A stretch of DNA of 64,000 nt from an uncultured Bacteroidales bacterium (GCA_947302175.1 CAMYVB010000005.1:1-64000); one strand, 5' to 3'; counted from the stretch's first letter, positions 8,193 through 17,796 are shown. Numbers and translations are program-made. The notes: generated from the sequence alone by a model not told the origin.

Positions 8193-9458
8193 TTAGAGAT
8201 CGGAGGCGTGGGAGAGGAGGTAGTTCTCGGCCTCGACGCTCCAAAGGCCCTGATGAGCCTTGCAAATGCGATCCAACTCGTCGTAGACAGGTTTACCGAC
8301 CTTGCCGAAATCGGCGATGGCCGTGAGGGGCATCTCGATATGAGTGTAAATCAACTTCTTGCCGCCGGGTATGGAAGGGAGGTTGAGGGTGGTGTCGATA
8401 ACGGCGTTGAGGCCGCCGACGTGGGTCACCAGACCTGCCGGATCCATTCCCTTGCCCATAAGGTCAAGAGCCTCCTTCATATCGTCAGTATTGCCGCCGC
8501 TGGTACCCACGACATGGGTGCTGGCGTAATGGACGTTGTAGAAATTCAGAGGGGCCTTGAAATCGGGCTTGCCGGGACCGGAGAAGAAATTCAGGCAGCC
8601 GTCGAAGGCGAGTATCTCGTCGGCCTGCTCGATGACGGCAGGGACCGGAGCCATAACTACGACCTCGTCGTAGCCTTCGCCGCCGGAAATGCCCTTAAGC
8701 AGGGAGACGGGATCTTCGACCTTGGTGTTGACATAGTGCAGTTCGATGCCGCGGGAGGCGGCGAACTCCTTGGTATAGAGGCTCGCAGCCCTGTCGAGAC
8801 GGGCCTGGTCTATGTCGGTCACGACGAAAAGGGAAGGACGCCTGTCCTCGCGGTGGAGGACGTAGTTGATCATGGCAAGACCCATGGGGCCGACACCTGC
8901 GAGCAGGGCCATCTTGCCGTCGTCCTTGATCTCCATCGAATGGACGTATGAGCCGGGGGTGGTGTGATAGCAGGCGTGCATGGCGCCTATTACGCAGCTC
9001 AGGGGCTCGCTAAGGGATGCGGGGTAGAAACCTTCGCCCTTGAAAGGCAGCAGGCAGCCCATTTCCATCACCTCGGCGGGAATCACGACATAGGTCGCGT
9101 CGCCGCCTATATACTTATAGGAGTATCCGGGAGCGGAAAGAACGCCGACGGGGCCGCCGGGATAGTTGAGGGCGGGCTGGATGGAGAATTTGTCACCGCT
9201 CTTGAACCGGGAGGCCCATTTGGCGCCTACTTCCACTATTTCACCGGCGAATTCGTGGCCTATGATTGTGGGGTTCTCGGCTACGTCGTCGGGGACTCTC
9301 TTGTGGGCGGCTCCCTGGTGGGAGGATTTGTAGGACGACATGCATATGGAGTCGCTGACCACTTTGGCCAGTATTTCGTCGTCCTTGATCTCGGGAAGTT
9401 CAAACTCTTCGAGCCTGAGGTCCATTTCGCCGTAGAGGCGTACAGCTTTGGTTTTCAT
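8193..9458 (-). CDS. Zinc-binding alcohol dehydrogenase, L-sorbose-1-phosphate reductase-like
   Basis: 421 aa; GHEFAGEIVEVG, LLAGVGPMGLAMINY; medium-chain dehydrogenase. Confidence 0.75.
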   Translation of the reverse strand: MKTKAVRLYGEMDLRLEEFELPEIKDDEILAKVVSDSICMSSYKSSHQGAAHKRVPDDVAENPTIIGHEFAGEIVEVGAKWASRFKSGDKFSIQPALNYPGGPVGVLSAPGYSYKYIGGDATYVVIPAEVMEMGCLLPFKGEGFYPASLSEPLSCVIGAMHACYHTTPGSYVHSMEIKDDGKMALLAGVGPMGLAMINYVLHREDRRPSLFVVTDIDQARLDRAASLYTKEFAASRGIELHYVNTKVEDPVSLLKGISGGEGYDEVVVMAPVPAVIEQADEILAFDGCLNFFSGPGKPDFKAPLNFYNVHYASTHVVGTSGGNTDDMKEALDLMGKGMDPAGLVTHVGGLNAVIDTTLNLPSIPGGKKLIYTHIEMPLTAIADFGKVGKPVYDELDRICKAHQGLWSVEAENYLLSHASDL

Positions 9459-9469
9459 ATTGGTGATAA

Positions 9470-11410
9470 TTAATTAAGCATTACCTGGCCGCCCGTTACG
9501 GGTATGGCCTGGCCGGTCTCGCCGGTCTGCTCTATGGCGTAGAGTATGGCCTTGGCGACATCGGGGGGATTGCAGCCCTTGCGCATGGGCACTTTCGAGA
9601 GATAGTAGTCGCGCACATCGGCGACGGTCTTGGCTCCGGGGACTTTACCTGCGTTGAGGTACTGGACGAAGAGTCCCTTCTCGGGGTCGCTCCAGAGGGG
9701 ACCGTCGAGGAAGTTGCCGGGGCAGATGGCGTTGACCTTGATGCGGAAAGGAGCGAGCTCCAGGGCGAAGGACTGGGTGAGTCCTATGCCGCCGAACTTG
9801 CTGCCTGCATAGGCGTAATTGGCTTTAGAGCCTTCCAGGCCGCTCTTAGAGTTGATCTGGATGATGTCGGCGAAGTACTCGGGGTCGAGCGCGGTCTGAA
9901 TCTTCATCACGTGGCTGGCGACCTTGGAGCAATAGAAGAAGGCGTGGTAGTTGATCTTGGTCACGAACTCGAAAGTCTCGGGGGTGAGAGTCTCGAGGTC
10001 GCCTGCGCGGGCGACTCCGGCGTTGGAGACGAAAGAGTCCAGGGCGCCGAACTCCATGACCGTGCGCGCGACGAGCGAGCGCACGCTGTCTATCTCGGCG
10101 ACGTTGGTCTTGACAAAGATGGCCTTATTGCCCTTGCACACGGCGTTGAATGAGGCGGCAGTGGCCTCGCCGGTGACTTCGTTGAGGTCGGCGACTACTA
10201 TGTTGGCGCCCTGGCCAATCAGGTAACGCGCGATGCCCTCGCCGAAGCCCTGTGCGGCGCCGGTAACTATGATGGTCTTGCCCTCGACGCGTCCTACGGC
10301 GCCCGAAGCGGCGACCTTGCGGCGGTAGTTCTCCACCTCCCAGTTGTCGATGAAGGAAATCTGGCGGCGGTTCATGGGATGAGCTCCGCCCCAGGAGCCT
10401 GAGTACCAGGCAATCTTGCAGCAGTCGAGGAACACTTCGGTCACAGTCTTGGCGTCGCGGGCGTTGGTGCCGGCGGCAAGAAGGCCGAGGCCGGGGACCA
10501 GAATGACTTTGGGAGTGTGGCCCCTGCGGGCAACATAGCGCTCTATGGCCTTTTCGGCGGCGGTGACGTCAGTACCCTCGAGGCGCAGGTACTCGCTCTT
10601 GCAATATACTATGCCGTCGGGAGTGAAGGGGGTCTTGATGGCCTCCCAGCTCTCCATGGCCCAGCTGATAACGGCGTTGGACGTGAGCTTGACGGTCTTG
10701 GGCCCGCGGCCATTGCGGCTGAGGACGGTGCGCACTGCGGGGATGAACTCCATCGCGGCGTTTTCGTCCACGGCAACTTCGCCCTCGGGAAGAGCTTCGA
10801 CCTTTGACGAAAGGACGTCCATCACGTGGTCATATACTTTCTCAATCTCGGCGGTGGTGTTGCCGCCCACGAAAATGCCGTGGTTCTGGAGGAAAATCAC
10901 CTGAGGCTCGGTGCCTTTCTCTACCCTCCAGGCCTTGATGCGCCCGTAAACCTTGCGGAAAAGGGTGTAGCCGGGGTCGGTGTACTCAATGTACAGCGCC
11001 TCAGGGAAGAGAGCGGCGCACTCGGAAGCGGCGTTTTTCGAGCACATCAGCCCGCCGACGAGCGTGGGATGCAGGTGCACGACAAACTTCCAGTCCATGC
11101 AGTCGTGGAGCGAAGTCTCGACGGAAGGACGGCGGTCGGGAGTGAGGCATGCTGCGGCAAGATCGGCCTTGACCTGCGCTTCACGCTCAGCAGCGTCGGC
11201 GCTGTAGCGCCTGCGTCCCATGGGGGCGAGCTTCTTGCGGTCGAGGACTGCAAAACCGTTCTCGTCTATGGTTGCGAGCGCATGCCCGCTGGCCTTCACA
11301 TAGAGGCGGGTGTCGTCTTTATAGGAAGTGTTGCCGCCGCCGGCGATTACGAAGCGTGAATCGGCGCCGTATTTGCGCGAAACGGCAATCAGCTCATCAA
11401 GTTCTTTCAT
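9470..11410 (-). CDS. Bifunctional class II aldolase / short-chain dehydrogenase (RhaD-type aldolase N-terminus, SDR C-terminus)
   Basis: 646 aa; N-terminal VVHLHPTLVGG...FLQNHGIFVGG; C-terminal GKTIIVTGAAQGFGEGIARYL...YAYAGSKFGG. Confidence 0.88.
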   Translation of the reverse strand: MKELDELIAVSRKYGADSRFVIAGGGNTSYKDDTRLYVKASGHALATIDENGFAVLDRKKLAPMGRRRYSADAAEREAQVKADLAAACLTPDRRPSVETSLHDCMDWKFVVHLHPTLVGGLMCSKNAASECAALFPEALYIEYTDPGYTLFRKVYGRIKAWRVEKGTEPQVIFLQNHGIFVGGNTTAEIEKVYDHVMDVLSSKVEALPEGEVAVDENAAMEFIPAVRTVLSRNGRGPKTVKLTSNAVISWAMESWEAIKTPFTPDGIVYCKSEYLRLEGTDVTAAEKAIERYVARRGHTPKVILVPGLGLLAAGTNARDAKTVTEVFLDCCKIAWYSGSWGGAHPMNRRQISFIDNWEVENYRRKVAASGAVGRVEGKTIIVTGAAQGFGEGIARYLIGQGANIVVADLNEVTGEATAASFNAVCKGNKAIFVKTNVAEIDSVRSLVARTVMEFGALDSFVSNAGVARAGDLETLTPETFEFVTKINYHAFFYCSKVASHVMKIQTALDPEYFADIIQINSKSGLEGSKANYAYAGSKFGGIGLTQSFALELAPFRIKVNAICPGNFLDGPLWSDPEKGLFVQYLNAGKVPGAKTVADVRDYYLSKVPMRKGCNPPDVAKAILYAIEQTGETGQAIPVTGGQVMLN

Positions 11411-12462
11411 ATTGCTTTCATAATTAAATCCTCACCGGCGTCGCGGCTGTCAAGGCCGGCCTGGTGGGCGGCGATGGCGCAGGCGCCCCGCCAGTTTATC
11501 TTTTTGAGCTTGTCCGAGAGCTCGGAAGCATCGCGGGTGCGAAGCTTTACGGGCTCCATTGCGGGCGTGTTGTGCTCGCTGCCGAAGCTCACGATGAAGC
11601 CTTCGTCTTCAAGGTAGGAGGCGTACTGCTCGAGTACGGCGGTCGTGTTGCGGGTGGTGATGAATTCCACGCTCTTGAAGCCGCGCTTTTTAAGGGTGTC
11701 GGCGGCTTTCATCAGGTCGCCCTCGAAGTCGGTGAAATTGCCCTTTGCGTCGTCTGCAAGGAAGGGATAGGTGGGTATGCCGCCTGCTGCTTCTATGATG
11801 CTCTGCACGGTCTCCATGGGGAGGAAGGCCTTGGGCTCTTCGGGCACGAAGGCGGGGCCTCCTGCCTTCAGGAGTTTGGAGCGAAGGGTGTTCTCCACCG
11901 CGGCGGGAGCGTCGTCGAGGCCGGGGATTACCTTGGCAAAGGCCTCTTCGTGACCGGCGAGGGCCATGCGCAGGGCCTTTGCAAGATGCCTCTCGCGAAC
12001 CGAACCCTTGGTGAGCTCTGCCTTAATCTTTTCGAAGTCCAGGACTATGTCGATGCCCTGGGACTTGAGCCATTCGTTGAGTTTGAGGCACATCTTGCCC
12101 ACCTGGGCGTTGGACTCGGCGCGGACAGCCTCGAGCTGCCTCAGGGGCTCGCCGCTGAGAATAACGGGGTAGCTAAGGCCCTTGCCGCTGATGTAGGTGC
12201 GCCCGGGGTTGCCGGGGTCGTTGACCTTGAGACCGGCGGCCTGGTCTTCCATGTTGACGGAGATGAACTCGATGCCGAAAAGGGGATAGAGGCCGCGCTT
12301 TGGGCAGCCTTCCTTCCAGGCCTGATATCCGTCCATGGAATAGAAATCGTTGATGCCGATCACCTTGACGGCCTCGGCCGCCGCATGGTCCAATGCCTCC
12401 TCCACTGAGGAGAAGGCACTGAACGAGTACGGAGTATGGAGATGGGCGTTTACGTCGATCAT
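11407..12462 (-). CDS. PHP-domain metal-dependent phosphoesterase-like protein
   Basis: 351 aa; MIDVNAHLHTPYSFSAF...GINDF...; 4-nt overlaps with both neighbours. Confidence 0.75.
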   Translation of the reverse strand: MIDVNAHLHTPYSFSAFSSVEEALDHAAAEAVKVIGINDFYSMDGYQAWKEGCPKRGLYPLFGIEFISVNMEDQAAGLKVNDPGNPGRTYISGKGLSYPVILSGEPLRQLEAVRAESNAQVGKMCLKLNEWLKSQGIDIVLDFEKIKAELTKGSVRERHLAKALRMALAGHEEAFAKVIPGLDDAPAAVENTLRSKLLKAGGPAFVPEEPKAFLPMETVQSIIEAAGGIPTYPFLADDAKGNFTDFEGDLMKAADTLKKRGFKSVEFITTRNTTAVLEQYASYLEDEGFIVSFGSEHNTPAMEPVKLRTRDASELSDKLKKINWRGACAIAAHQAGLDSRDAGEDLIMKAI

Positions 12463-14939
12463 ACGCCTTTCTTTGCCCTGAGTATCTGCTGGGCGCAGGT
12501 CTGGTTGCTCACTGAGACGTAGTCCTTGAGAGGGACGATCTTCTCGTTGATGGCGTCGAGGAACCAGCTGGGCTGGGGGAAGAAGGCCTCTTCAAGCTCG
12601 TGGCTGGGGGTGATCCAGTTGCGCGAACCAAGCACCACGGGGGCTGCATCGAGGTAGTCGAAGCAAAGCTCGGTGATGTTGGCTGCGAGGTCGTTGAGGT
12701 AGGAGCCGCGCGCGGAGGCGTCGCCGGCGATGATGATGCGGCCGGTCTTCTTGACGCTCTCGATGACCTTCTCGTAGTTGAAGGGGACAAGGGTGCGGGC
12801 GTCGATTACTTCGGCCTCGAGACCGTACTTTTCCTTGAGCTCGTCGGCGGCCTTGAGGGCCCTGTAGAGAGTGGCGCCGATGGTGAGGAAGGTGACGTCC
12901 TTACCGTCGCGCTTGACGTCGGGCTCGCCGATGGGAATTTCGTAGTAGCCCTCGGGGACTCCGCCCTCGTGGAACTGTTCGCCTATGCCGTAGAGGCGCT
13001 GGCTCTCGAAGAAGATGACGGGGTCGGTGCCCTGCAGGGCGCTGTTCATCAGACCCTTGGCGTCGTAAGGAGTGACGGGGAAGACGACCTTCAGGCCGGG
13101 GATGTGGGTGCAGAGGCTGGTCCAGTCCTGGGAGTGCTGGGCGCCGTACTTCGAACCGACGGATACGCGCACTACGACGGGCATCTTGAGGATGTTGCCG
13201 CTCATGGCCTGCCACTTGGGGAGCTGGTTGAAGATTTCGTCGCCGCAGCAGCCGAGGAAGTCGCAATACATGATTTCGGGGATGACGCGGCCGCCGCACA
13301 TGGCGTATCCTATCGCGGTGCCAATGATGGCGGCTTCGGCTATGGGGCTGTTGAAGAGGCGGTGGTAGGGGAGAGCCTCGGTGAGGCCGCGATAGACGGC
13401 GAATGCGCCGCCCCATTCACGGTTCTCTTCGCCGTAGGCTACGAGGCTGGAGTCTTTGTAGAAGCGGTCCACGATGGCTTCGAATACGCCGTCGCGGAAG
13501 TTGTACATCTTCATCGAGGAGACTGGCTTTCCGTCCTTGTCGAGATAGAAGCGGCTCTTGCCGGCTATCTGCTTGACGCGGGGGTTCTCCTCCATGGGGT
13601 GGTTGACCTCGGGTGTAGCGTCGCCTAAGGAGTCGACGCTGCCGTTGGAGAACATCATGTCGCCGAGGAGCTCATTGTCCTGGACCAGGTCCATGCGGGG
13701 GCTCACGCTCTCGTCGATGGCGAGCTTGTACATTTCGAAGATGACGTCCTTTACGCTCTGCCGGATGGCGTCGAGCTCTTCCTGGGAGGCAACGCCGGCC
13801 TCTATGAGCTTGCGGCCGTAGCCGAGTATGCAATCTTCAGCCTGCCAGGCTTCCATTTCCTCCTTGGTGCGGTATGAACTCTGGTCGGAAGGGGAGTGGC
13901 CGCTGTAGCGGTAGGTCACGATGTCGAGGAGTGCGGGGCCTTCCTTCTTTTCGAGAAGGGCCTTCTTGCGGCGCATGGCGTCGATGACGGCGAGGGGATT
14001 GTAGCCGTCCACGCGCTCTGCGTGCCAGGACTCGGGGTTGAAACCGGCGCCGAGGCGGGCGGGATAGGTGTAGCCCATAGTTTCGCCGCGGGTCTGGCCG
14101 CCCATGGCGTACTGGTTGTCCATGACGCATATCATGTAGGGCAGGCCGCCCTTCATGTCGCCCTCCCAGAGGGTCTTGTACTGGTCCATGGAGGCGAAGG
14201 TCATACCTTCGAGAACGGGACCGCGGGCCATTGCGCCGTCGCCGAGGTTGGAGATTACTATACCGTTCTTGCGGTTGATTTTCTTATAGAGGGCTGCGCC
14301 CACGCCTATTGCGCCGCTGCCGCCTACTATGGCGTTGTTGGGATAGATGCCGAAGGGGGTGAAGAAGGTGTGCATGGAGCCGCCGAGACCCTTGTTGAAA
14401 CCGGTCTTGCGGGCGAAGATTTCGGCCATGGCGCCGTAGAGGAGGAACCTGATGCCCAGATCCTTGGTGCTGCCCTTGAAGTCCTTGGCTGCTACGGCGA
14501 GGGTTTCGCCGCCCCAGAAATCCTCCATTATCTTCTTGAGCTTGTCGTCGGGGAGTATCTCTATGGAGCGGAGGCCCTTGGCGAGGATTTCGCCGTGGGA
14601 GCGGTGGCTGCCGAAGATGAAGTCGTCGGTAGTGAGGTTGTATGCCATGCCGACTGCCGCGGCTTCCTGGCCGGCGCTCAGGTGCGCGGGACCGGGGTTG
14701 TTGTATTCCACACCGTTGTATCCGCCGGTGGTCTTGACCAGGTTGAGCATGGTTTCGAACTCGCGGATGACGGACATGTCGCGGTAGATGCGCTTGAGGT
14801 CGTCTTTGGTGAAGTTGCCTTCCTTGAGCTCATCCTTGACGGTCTTTTTGTAGGTCATGACCGGGATGTCGGGGAACTTCACTTCGTGCTCCTTCGGGCG
14901 GAGCACCTCATTGGGATCGATGTACAGAGACTTAGGCAT
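12459..14939 (-). CDS. 2-oxoacid (pyruvate/branched-chain) dehydrogenase E1, fused alpha and beta subunits
   Basis: 826 aa; GGSMH...ISNLGDGAMARG (TPP motif)...YRYSGHSPSDQSSYRT; beta part FNSPIAEAAIIGTAIGYAMCGGRVIPEIMYCDF. Confidence 0.9.
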   Translation of the reverse strand: MPKSLYIDPNEVLRPKEHEVKFPDIPVMTYKKTVKDELKEGNFTKDDLKRIYRDMSVIREFETMLNLVKTTGGYNGVEYNNPGPAHLSAGQEAAAVGMAYNLTTDDFIFGSHRSHGEILAKGLRSIEILPDDKLKKIMEDFWGGETLAVAAKDFKGSTKDLGIRFLLYGAMAEIFARKTGFNKGLGGSMHTFFTPFGIYPNNAIVGGSGAIGVGAALYKKINRKNGIVISNLGDGAMARGPVLEGMTFASMDQYKTLWEGDMKGGLPYMICVMDNQYAMGGQTRGETMGYTYPARLGAGFNPESWHAERVDGYNPLAVIDAMRRKKALLEKKEGPALLDIVTYRYSGHSPSDQSSYRTKEEMEAWQAEDCILGYGRKLIEAGVASQEELDAIRQSVKDVIFEMYKLAIDESVSPRMDLVQDNELLGDMMFSNGSVDSLGDATPEVNHPMEENPRVKQIAGKSRFYLDKDGKPVSSMKMYNFRDGVFEAIVDRFYKDSSLVAYGEENREWGGAFAVYRGLTEALPYHRLFNSPIAEAAIIGTAIGYAMCGGRVIPEIMYCDFLGCCGDEIFNQLPKWQAMSGNILKMPVVVRVSVGSKYGAQHSQDWTSLCTHIPGLKVVFPVTPYDAKGLMNSALQGTDPVIFFESQRLYGIGEQFHEGGVPEGYYEIPIGEPDVKRDGKDVTFLTIGATLYRALKAADELKEKYGLEAEVIDARTLVPFNYEKVIESVKKTGRIIIAGDASARGSYLNDLAANITELCFDYLDAAPVVLGSRNWITPSHELEEAFFPQPSWFLDAINEKIVPLKDYVSVSNQTCAQQILRAKKGV

Positions 14940-14942
14940 AGC

Positions 14943-16325
14943 TTATCTTAGGGTAAAAACTGTTTCTTTGATGATTTCTGATACTGTGGGGTGGGGGAAT
15001 ACGACTTCCTTGAGCTGCTCGACGGTCATTTCGCCTTCGATGGCCATGCAGGCGCCGAAGATCATTTCGGAGCAGGGGCTGCCCAGCATGTGGACGCCGA
15101 GGACTTCGTGGTACTTCTTGCCCACGATGACTTTGCAAAGGCCTTCGCCCTTCTCGTTTTCGGCGACGAAGCGGCCGCTGAAGGCCATGGGGAGCTTGAG
15201 GACGGTGTAGTCGACGCCCTTCTTCTTAGCTTCCTCTTCAGTCAGGCCTACGCCCGCGACCTCGGGGTTGGTATAGACGACGCCGGGGATGGCGTTGTAG
15301 CGCATGTGGTCCTTGCGGCCGAGGATGTTGTTGACGGCAACTTCGCCCTCGCGGGAGGCGGTGTGGGCGAGCATGCTGAAACCGGTCACGTCGCCTGCGG
15401 CATAGACGCCGGGGACGTTGGTCTGCATCTTTTCGTCGACCTTGATGCCGTAGGGACGGCCTGCGGGGTTGAGAGCGAGCTCTACGCCAATGCTCTCGAG
15501 GCCTATGCCTGCGAAATTGGCACGGCGGCCCACAGACACGAGTATCTTGTCGCCTTTGGCGCGGCAGGTCTTGCCTTCGGGATCCTCATATACGACCTCG
15601 TTGCCTTCAACGGCAACGACTTTGCACTTGAGGTGGAACTCCACGCCCTTCTTTTCGTACTGAGCCTGGAGCATGGCGGAAATCTCGTTGTCGAGGGGAC
15701 CGAGTATCTTGGGGAGCATCTCGATTACGGTGACGTGCGTCCCGATGGAGTTGAAGAAACTGGCGAACTCCATTCCGATGACACCACCGCCTATGACGAC
15801 CAGCTCCTTGGGCTGCTCACTCAGAGCAAGGATCTCGCGGTTGGTCACCACTGCTCCGCCCAGGCCTTCGCGAAGACCGGGGATGGGAGGGACTGCGGCT
15901 TCTGAGCCGGTGCAGATGAGAAGGTCGCGGGCCTGGAACTGATTGCCGCCGGCTTCTATGGTGATGCCTTCGGCTCCGCGGCCGGTGATTACCGCATTTT
16001 CCTTTACCACTTCGACCTTTGCGCCCTTCATCTGGGCCTTGACGCCGCCGACGAGCTTTTTGACGACCTTTTCCTTGCGCTTGAAGATGGCGCTGAAGTC
16101 TATCGAAGAGCCGTCGACCTGCACGCCGTAGTCGGCCCCGTGCTTGGAGTAGTCAAAAACTTTGGCGCTGTAGAGGAGCGTCTTGGTGGGGACGCAGCCT
16201 TCGTTGAGGCACACGCCGCCGAGTTCCCTCTTTTCGAAGAGGATGACGGAGAGACCGGCCGAGCCGGCACGCCCTGCGGCAACGTATCCGCCGGGGCCTC
16301 CGCCCATGATTGCTAAATCGTACAT
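14943..16325 (-). CDS. lpdA: Dihydrolipoyl dehydrogenase (E3); start taken as ATG at 16325
   Basis: MYDLAIMGGGPGGYVAAGRAGSAGLSVILFEKRELGGVCLNEGCVPTKTLL. Confidence 0.95.
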   Translation of the reverse strand: MYDLAIMGGGPGGYVAAGRAGSAGLSVILFEKRELGGVCLNEGCVPTKTLLYSAKVFDYSKHGADYGVQVDGSSIDFSAIFKRKEKVVKKLVGGVKAQMKGAKVEVVKENAVITGRGAEGITIEAGGNQFQARDLLICTGSEAAVPPIPGLREGLGGAVVTNREILALSEQPKELVVIGGGVIGMEFASFFNSIGTHVTVIEMLPKILGPLDNEISAMLQAQYEKKGVEFHLKCKVVAVEGNEVVYEDPEGKTCRAKGDKILVSVGRRANFAGIGLESIGVELALNPAGRPYGIKVDEKMQTNVPGVYAAGDVTGFSMLAHTASREGEVAVNNILGRKDHMRYNAIPGVVYTNPEVAGVGLTEEEAKKKGVDYTVLKLPMAFSGRFVAENEKGEGLCKVIVGKKYHEVLGVHMLGSPCSEMIFGACMAIEGEMTVEQLKEVVFPHPTVSEIIKETVFTLR

Positions 16326-16326
16326 A

Positions 16327-17796
16327 TTAAAATTCAACTTCAAGATTCTCGATTTCAGTGGCGACCTGCTTGAGGAACCTCGTGGCCTCGCCGCCGTCGA
16401 TGGCGCGATGGTCGTAGGTGAGGCTCAGGCCCATGTAGGGCACGAAGGCGTATACTCCGCCGCCTAGGTCCTTGGGGCGGGGAACTATGGTGCCGACGCC
16501 GAGTATGGCGCTCTGCGGGACGTTGATGATGGGGGTGAACCATTCGACGCCGAATCCGCCGAGGTTGCTGACGGTGAACGACGCGGCTTCAGGGGAGAGG
16601 AGGTCGGGGTTGATGCTGCCCTTCTTGGAGGCTTCAGCGACTTTCTTGAGCTCCTTGCTAAGGCCGGTGATGCTGAGCTCGTCGGCGTGGGGCACTGCGG
16701 GGACCATCAGTCCGCGCTCGGTATCGACCGCGCAGCCGAGGTTGACGGTCTTGAAGATGCGCATGCTGTCGCCGAGGCAGTGGGAATTGACAGAAGGGAA
16801 CTTCTGCAGGGCCTTGATGACGGCGTAGCAGACAAAGTCGTTGATGGTGATGTTGGCATCGATCCTGCCTTCCTCGAGGGCCTTCTTGGCCTTTTTGCGT
16901 AGGGCCTGGATGCGGCGGGCGTCGGCGCCGAGCATATGGGTGAGCTGGGCGCTGTTCTGGAGGGAGTTGTACATGCTCTTTGCGATGAGCTTGCGCATGT
17001 TGGACATCTTCTCCACGGTGAAGTCCTCGCCTTCGCCTGCGAGGTTCTCGCTGTGGTTGGGCTTCCAGGTCTTGAGGTCGCCGCCCTTGACGGCTCCTGC
17101 AAGGCCGCTGCCCGCTGCGGGGGCCACTTTACCGCCTTCGGCGACCATAGCTTTGGCAAGGCCGCTCATGGGTACTGCCGCTGCTTCGACGTCGCGCGCT
17201 ATGATGCGGCCGCCGGGGCCGGAGCCCTTTATCGTAGCTGTATTTACGCCTTTCTCACTAGCTATCTTTTTCGCTCTCGGGGAGACGGGTGCGTCGTTGA
17301 GGGCTGCGGGGGAGGCGGTGCCCTCGAAGGACGTCTCGCTGCGCTCGACCCCACCATTCGCTTCGCTCATGGTCCCCCCTCTTAGCATGCCGAGGGTGGC
17401 AGCGTCCCCTGAGGGCACCGCCTCCCCCGCAGATGCGCTTGCGGTCGGAGAGGAGGCACCCTCTTCCGCCACCCCTGCTGCTGCACTTGCGGTCGGAGAG
17501 GAGACACCTGCTCCAGCCGCGCCAGCGCCATTGGGATCGAATTCTGCGAAAGACTCACCGGGAGCTCCGATGACCATAACATTAGTGAGAACGGGAATCT
17601 CGTCACCGTCGCTAAAGAAACAAGCCAGGACGGTACCCTCGACCTTGGCCTCCTCCTCGAAGGAAGCCTTGTCGGTCTCGTAACTGAAAAGGATGTCGCC
17701 TGCCTTGACGCTGTCGCCGACCTTTTTCTTGAACTCGGTCACGATGCAGCTTTCTACCGATTGCCCCTGCTTGGGCATGATAACAGCATTTGCCAT
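16327..17796 (-). CDS. 2-oxoacid dehydrogenase E2, dihydrolipoamide acyltransferase
   Basis: 489 aa; lipoyl motif SYETDKASFEEEAKVEGTV, peripheral-subunit-binding domain, catalytic YDHRAIDGGEATRFL. Confidence 0.93.
   Translation of the reverse strand: MANAVIMPKQGQSVESCIVTEFKKKVGDSVKAGDILFSYETDKASFEEEAKVEGTVLACFFSDGDEIPVLTNVMVIGAPGESFAEFDPNGAGAAGAGVSSPTASAAAGVAEEGASSPTASASAGEAVPSGDAATLGMLRGGTMSEANGGVERSETSFEGTASPAALNDAPVSPRAKKIASEKGVNTATIKGSGPGGRIIARDVEAAAVPMSGLAKAMVAEGGKVAPAAGSGLAGAVKGGDLKTWKPNHSENLAGEGEDFTVEKMSNMRKLIAKSMYNSLQNSAQLTHMLGADARRIQALRKKAKKALEEGRIDANITINDFVCYAVIKALQKFPSVNSHCLGDSMRIFKTVNLGCAVDTERGLMVPAVPHADELSITGLSKELKKVAEASKKGSINPDLLSPEAASFTVSNLGGFGVEWFTPIINVPQSAILGVGTIVPRPKDLGGGVYAFVPYMGLSLTYDHRAIDGGEATRFLKQVATEIENLEVEF
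17305..17431. mobile_element. Putative short palindromic/MITE-like element with perfect 21-bp terminal inverted repeats inside the E2 coding sequence
   Basis: TGCGGGGGAGGCGGTGCCCTC at 17305-17325 and its exact reverse complement GAGGGCACCGCCTCCCCCGCA at 17411-17431. Confidence 0.6.
17438..17503 (-). repeat. In-frame direct repeat in the E2 linker (CTTGCGGTCGGAGAGGAG, 48-bp period)
   Basis: Identical 18-mers at 17438-17455 and 17486-17503; encodes SSPTAS repeats. Confidence 0.75.

Noticed and set aside
13896-14951. Long plus-strand ORFs opposite the E1 gene (also 12600-13628)
   Set aside because: No domain resemblance; mirror of codon usage in the minus-strand gene
16326-16343. Upstream start of the E3 ORF (MKLNFN...)
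   Set aside because: ATG at 16325 gives the canonical MYDLAIMGGGPGG start and avoids overlapping the E2 stop
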